Assembly (NCBI GenBank): GCA_027559495.1
Contig: JAMXSV010000006.1
Location: 806,001 to 870,000 of the forward strand
DNA: 64,000 nt
Source: Aurifilum marmelostoma
Taxonomy: Eukaryota; Ascomycota; Sordariomycetes; Diaporthales; Cryphonectriaceae
Reading direction: 5' to 3'
Shown: positions 59,421 to 64,000 of the stretch, piece after piece
Layout of the letters: every line of letters begins with the position of its first letter
Numbering within the stretch: the stretch's first letter is position 1
Position numbers and translations under genes: made by a program
The notes under the pieces: model-generated
Seen by the model: the letters and a program-made list of their open reading frames with translations, nothing else
Databases searched by the model: none
What the model was told of the DNA's origin: nothing

Positions 59421-61902
59421 TCAACAGCTCGAGCCCTGACGAGCATTGGCCTGGCGCTGGCGCTGGCGGATGAGGTACTGGGGGTCCTCCTCAGGGTAGA
59501 TTGGGGATCCAGCACGCTTCTGGCCTGCGAACTGCTGAGCCTGCTGTTGGGGGGTGTCGCCTCGCTGCTGCTGCCGGCCGGAGGGAATGCCGCCCTGCTC
59601 ACCATAACTCTGCTGCTGAGTTCGGCTGGGTGAGCCACGTCCCTGGTGACCGTCGTGCTGCTGCGGAGTCAGGCTCAATGATTCGGTTCTCTGCTGACCG
59701 GCGAAGTGCTGACGAGCGGCGTTCTGCTGCTGAGGTCGGCTCGAAGGGCCAGACTCCTGCTGATAAGTGTACTGCTGGGATAGGCTTGTGGAACGGCCTC
59801 GCTGCTGGCCATACTGTTGCTGTTGCTGGCCTGGGGATCCAGTTCCCTGCTGATGATCATGAACAAGCTGCCGCTGAGGGTAGTTGGAAGGACCAGACCC
59901 CTGTCGTAGGCCAGACTGCTGCGGCTGCTGCGGCTGCGGTCGGCTGGGACCGGGAGGGGCAGTATTCTGTCGAACTTGGAACTGCTGGGAGTGTTGCTGC
60001 TGGTGACCCCTACTCTGCTGGGCCTGGCCATAAGGCGACAAAACCTCCATGGATGCAAACGGCGCCGGCGAGGCGCTGTTGTATACTCCGCGCCTGGGTT
60101 CACTGACCGCGGGGGTGTTGGCCATCTCGATGACCTGTTGGCTGGGGCCTTGCACGCCAGTGGGTACGCAAGTGCCGCCCTGCTGTGTGGTGTTCATACC
60201 TTGGTGACCAATCATGTTCTGTCCAGCACCTGCCTGGCTGCCTACGTTCTGCTGAGCATTATTCTGGTGTGCGGCTACGGGAGCGATGCCCAGATTGGCG
60301 AGGAGCTCGTTGCCGATTGAGGCGTGATCGACCAGCGTGTCGCATTGCACGGCCATGTCCAGCATGGGATCGTAGACGTATCCCACAGGCAGTCGGAGAT
60401 TGATCTCGCCCAGCAGGGCAGAAATCTCGGGGGAAGGAACCTTGATGGGGTGACGGCGGAACGGAGAGTCGGCAGGCAGAGCGGTGTTGATGCTGCGCTG
60501 GGCAAGGTCCCGAGCACGGATGCAGAGCTCATGGTTGCACGTGGCACGGACTTGGTCCTGCAAGACCTGAAGGGCAGTGGAGATGCCGAGAATGAAGGGG
60601 GTTCCGTTGGACGCGTCGCCCATGGCGATGAAGGAGTGAACGAGCTGCTCATAGCTGCGGAAGTGGATGCCGCCGTCCCAGGCGTGTCGGTGTTGCAGCA
60701 GGACAATGCAGCTGTCGTGGGGGCCGCCGAACCAGAGGCCCTGCTCATCACGGCACAAGGCCAAGTCTTCTGTGCAGTGAGGAGGGATTCTATCTGCAGC
60801 AGGTTTCTTGCCCTCGTCGCGGGTCACACCGACATATCCATCTGCCGTGATGGCTACGAATTTTTCGTTGTCTCGACGTGCGGACTGGACGTCGCCGCCA
60901 ATGGCTGGCTCAGGTTCGTAGACGGGGCCACCTCCAAGCTGCGGTTCCTCAATGGACGGCAGGGGAGTGTCTGGTCCGGACTGCTTGCCTGCCACGACTT
61001 GATCCAACTCCTGCATGGGCTGCTGGCCTGCGAGTCCAGCGTCAAACTGCGAGCCCACACCGTTCAGGTCTTGACCCATGTTAGGCGCAGCGTCTCCGAG
61101 GCTGGGCTGCTGGAGGGCATTCTCATCTTCTGCACCGGGCTGGAGCCCAGCAGAGTCGTCGCGGCCCGGCGTGGTCGGAAACAGGTTTCCGTCGGGCAGA
61201 TTGAAGTCGAAATCCTCGAGGGTCACATCAGTGCCATTGTAATCAAAAGGTGCATTGTTGTTGAGCATGTTCTCTGCCATGATGGTGTCGAAGTCTATCA
61301 TATCAGTCATCTGTGGGAACAATGTTAGCCGACGCGTCAATGAAAAACAACACTCCCTCTTCTTCTAGGTCCGGGGGGGGCAGAAAGGAGGGGGGATGGC
61401 GAACAGGCTGATCTTGCTGGCCAAAGTTCTGTCCATCCTGAGGCTCATCGGCCACGTGAGAGGGTCCAGCCATGGCATTGTCGGCCATGTAGCTGTTATT
61501 CTGCGCCATGTTGGGGAGCGCTGCTGGTGGTGGTAGTGCTTGAAATGCTGCTAGCTGCTGGACTGGGGAGTCGGGAAAGGTAGGAATGGGGCCTCTGTAT
61601 GGCTTGACAGTTCTAGAGTGGGGGGAAGGGAGGGGAAGACAGTCAGCCAGAGGTGCCCTCTCTCGAGACAAGGGGTTATTGGAAAGAGTATTGGGGGGGG
61701 GGGGGGGGGGAAACAACCCTGGAGGCTGCTGAAAGGCACCCTTCATGTACCCAACCTGCTTGGCTGTGAACTTTTGTGCCTCCCAGTGGCCAGGAAAGTC
61801 TTGCTTGAAGGCCTTGGCAATGATCTTGAAATCCCAGCCTGCTGCAATGCGCGAGAGAACGTAGTTGATCTCTTGGGTGTTATACTTGCGGGTCTGGACC
61901 AT
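59421..61902 (-). CDS. Gln-rich protein with Myb-like N-terminal segment, unrecognised
   Basis: The downstream part, from 61310 to the stop at 59421, is one large exon. It begins MTDMIDFDTIMAENML after a clear intron end (gctaacattgttcccacag). It has an acidic N-terminal region, a central conserved-looking block (CRDEQGLWFGGPHDSCIVLLQHRHAWDGG and INLRLPVGYVYDPMLDMAVQCDTLVDHASIGNELLANLG), and a Gln-rich, low-complexity C-terminus ending QYLIRQRQRQANARQGSSC. Upstream, from an ATG at 61902, an open frame encodes KYNTQEINYVLSRIAAGWDFKIIAKAFKQDF, a pattern like a Myb/SANT helix-turn-helix unit, then Pro-rich sequence including a C18 run. I join both parts into one gene, but the donor is uncertain: GTTCGC at about 61410 gives a normal intron size and is in phase but weak. 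Two separate genes remain possible. The Myb-like unit plus Gln-rich and acidic regions suggest a transcription factor; this is inference. Confidence 0.6.
61693..61710 (+). repeat. Poly-G homopolymer (18 nt) inside a coding exon
   Basis: On the minus strand this reads as 18 C and encodes six Pro in the Gln-rich/Myb-like gene. Its length is a multiple of three, so the frame is kept as given. Confidence 0.8.
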
Positions 61903-64000
61903 TGTTGATTCTGGAAGTTGGGGCAGAGGAAGTGGGGGTTTAGGCAAGTTGACCTGGACGCGGCGCTGGTAGCTTTTTGTTGTTAGTGACTGTTGACTGA
62001 GGTCAGGGCTCAAAGGCGTGGAGGGGTCAGGAGTGTGAGGCAGAGAGGATGAAAGGTTGGATAGTGGCAAGATGGATAGATCGAAGACCCCCCAGGTGGG
62101 GGTTTGGGTCCAAGGGTAGGGTTATGTATCCTGGAGGCGTGTCTGGGATCAAGGCACCAAGATGCAGATGAGGTAGTAGACCAGGCAGAGAAAAGAAAAG
62201 CTGGGTGATTCCAGGTGCCACAGATAAATATCAAGGATGAGTGAACCTGAGCTGCTCAGACACCCAGTGACCACCCATGACAAGTGAAGCATGTGCAGCC
62301 AGTGATCAGAACAAGGTGGTGATGCCGGATCTGTGTACCTTTTCACCTTGGACTGCCCCTGGTGTTGGGATAAGTGATGGTTCTGGTATTGATTGTAGGA
62401 ATATGCTCCCTCTGGTCTGCTCAGATACACTTGCATTTCAGGTCCTAGTCAGAGAATGGCGATAGAGCAAGGACGTTCTTACTGGGGTATGCTGGATGAA
62501 GTGCTCTTGTGTCACAGATTGTTCTGGGCTGTGGGCTTCAAGAGGAAAAAGGGGTAGGCCAGTCAGTGATGATGAGGGCAGGACTATTGAAGGGAGGCAG
62601 ACCTGATGATGAGCGGGGATCTTGGTGGAGAACAATGATATGCGCAGAAGGTTCTGGTAAAGGAGATTGTTGGAGATGGTGAAGCTTATAGAGAGAAGAA
62701 TGGGATTGCAAATGTGATTATGGGACCATAATGACAGCACAAGAGGGAAAGAGGGGGGGGCTTTGGAGGCGAATTGGTGCATATACTTAATACGCATTCG
62801 AGAGAAGGGCAAGGGGCTACTTGCATGGAAGAGGTGTGTAGAGAGGTCTATGTGGGCGAAAGGAAGATGTGCGCCGAAGGATTTGGGAAGTAGATTTGTA
62901 GAGAGGTAGGCTGTGGTAGATTATGGGTGGCAATGGTATGTAGTTATGCAAGTTTGGTGTTTGGAATATGCTTTGTGGAGGATGCGGCGTATATACAAGA
63001 GCTGTTGACACCATGTTGATAGAGCGAGGCTCTAGATCATGCAGCAGGCAATAGATGTCCAGGAAGGCAGCAGGACTGGGACTCTAAGAAGAATCAGGCT
63101 TTGGGCACTCATATCTATCACAAGATACTCAGGCAGACTGTTGGAATTAGTCAGGAAACTGTCAGGCATGTTCACAAGTTGACTCAAGTATGCATTCCTT
63201 GGATCGTATATATGATGGGGAGAGGCAATGACTGGCCAAAACTTACGGAGAGGAAGCCCAGATGTGGCCAGTCACCCACCCTGTTGAATATTGTCCTTTT
63301 TGGATGCTATAGAATCCAACTACCCAGCAGAAGACTAGCCCACCATGTCATCACCTGCCTACATGCCAGCTCTTCAAAGGTATGCTTCGCCTGCCGTTGG
63401 TGTCTGCACAGGAGGTTTGTATCCCATGTCAAGGACTACTCGATTCTGGCAAGCCTCTAGTACTTACCCGGCATCCTGTCTGCATCGCATCTCTTCTCTT
63501 CTCGCTAGCTCTTGTCCACCGGTTGGCTTGCCGGCCTCAAGCGGTCAGAGGATGTTCAAGCAGATGATGATACCTCGAAGATGACCACAGATCCTTTCAA
63601 GAAGATATGACCAGTCAACAGCGGCTGGCAAGATGCAGCTGTCACGATGACTATTTCACGGCTGTCTGGGAAAGAATTTCGGTGAAAGCCCATGCTTGCT
63701 AGCCTGACTTCTTCCTAAATCTTCACTTTGAGACAACAAGATGGGCTTTGAGGTGTCAATATCAAAGGGGTCACACTGCACCAGGCAACTCGCACATTGT
63801 CATGCCTATAGATGCTCATATACATGTACAACAGCCAAGCAGAAGACCTGCTATCCATGGCATGCAATGTGTGATCAAGCCTAGAGACAAGATGTTTTGA
63901 CCTTCTTGAGAGCTTTGTCTTAATTTGGGTTGCAGTCCACATGCTGATAGACTACACGTGATACATGGGTAGCCTTGGCTTCAAGCGCATCCATAGTAAC
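61903..64000. other. Upstream region of the Gln-rich gene, no other gene seen
   Basis: This is probably promoter and leader of the minus-strand gene. Several ORFs of 60-125 codons on both strands (for example 62438-62812 and 63101-63460) lack recognisable features. A further in-frame ATG at 62070 lies upstream of the chosen start of the Gln-rich gene. Confidence 0.5.

Noticed and set aside
60324..61328. Open frame of 334 codons opposite the Gln-rich gene
   Set aside because: It is the complement of a long coding exon and shows no independent family features.
1..64000. CRISPR arrays, bacterial-type operons, ribosome binding sites
   Set aside because: The window is clearly eukaryotic with spliceosomal introns; no repeat-spacer arrays are present.

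Overview
This is a stretch of nuclear DNA from a filamentous ascomycete, most likely a Sordariomycete-type Pezizomycotina. Most genes have several exons and short GT-AG introns (about 50-270 nt) with CTAAC-like branch points. Coding exons are GC-rich, and the families found (RIC8, Msb1/Mug8, fungal Med8, choline sulfatase, fungal MTM1 carrier) fit that group. All exon boundaries were inferred by hand from splice consensus, reading phase and family resemblance. Family names come from remembered protein patterns, not from a database search.

Layout. 1-282 is the 3' end of a membrane acyltransferase-like gene cut by the window edge. 2056-4596 holds a GFA/CENP-V-type zinc protein and, convergent to it, a DUF1295 membrane reductase-like protein. 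7401-8543 encodes a secreted Ala/Thr-rich protein. 9005-10152 (minus) is the RNase P/MRP subunit RPP1, divergent from a small zinc-ribbon protein (10869-11300). 12368-14462 encodes an RMD1/Sif2-type DUF155 membrane protein. 15570-19127 (minus) is a six-exon Msb1/Mug8 morphogenesis protein. 23360-25012 (minus) is a Pof7/FBXO9-like F-box protein, divergent from an MTM1-type mitochondrial carrier (25959-27352). 29161-35061 holds three co-oriented genes: RIC8, a chromodomain/AT-hook protein and an MPDU1-like PQ-loop protein. 35062-42399 is gene-poor, with one uncertain fragmentary gene. 42400-44343 is choline sulfatase. 45812-51618 holds MED8, the SSU-processome protein UTP17/NAN1 and RPB10; the last two are divergent and share a 397-bp intergenic region. 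55607-58156 is a conserved seven-exon gene of unknown function. 59421-61902 (minus) is a Gln-rich protein with a Myb-like N-terminus.

Most genes are housekeeping: RNA metabolism (RPP1, UTP17, RPB10, MED8), signalling and polarity (RIC8, Msb1), organelle functions (carrier, RMD1-like, MPDU1-like) and sulfur scavenging (choline sulfatase). I see no biosynthetic cluster, intact transposon, CRISPR array or convincing tRNA/rRNA gene.

The most notable sequence-level signal is a set of reading-frame breaks in otherwise well-conserved genes (RPP1 twice, the F-box gene, and the N-terminus of the RMD1-like gene). All have the same sign (one extra base) and can be placed in C/G homopolymers of 6-8 nt, which points to assembly or sequencing error rather than gene decay. 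Other points of interest are a GC-AG intron in RIC8, a 57-nt frame-neutral intron in the chromodomain gene, the shared UTP17/RPB10 promoter, and two or three genes without a known function.
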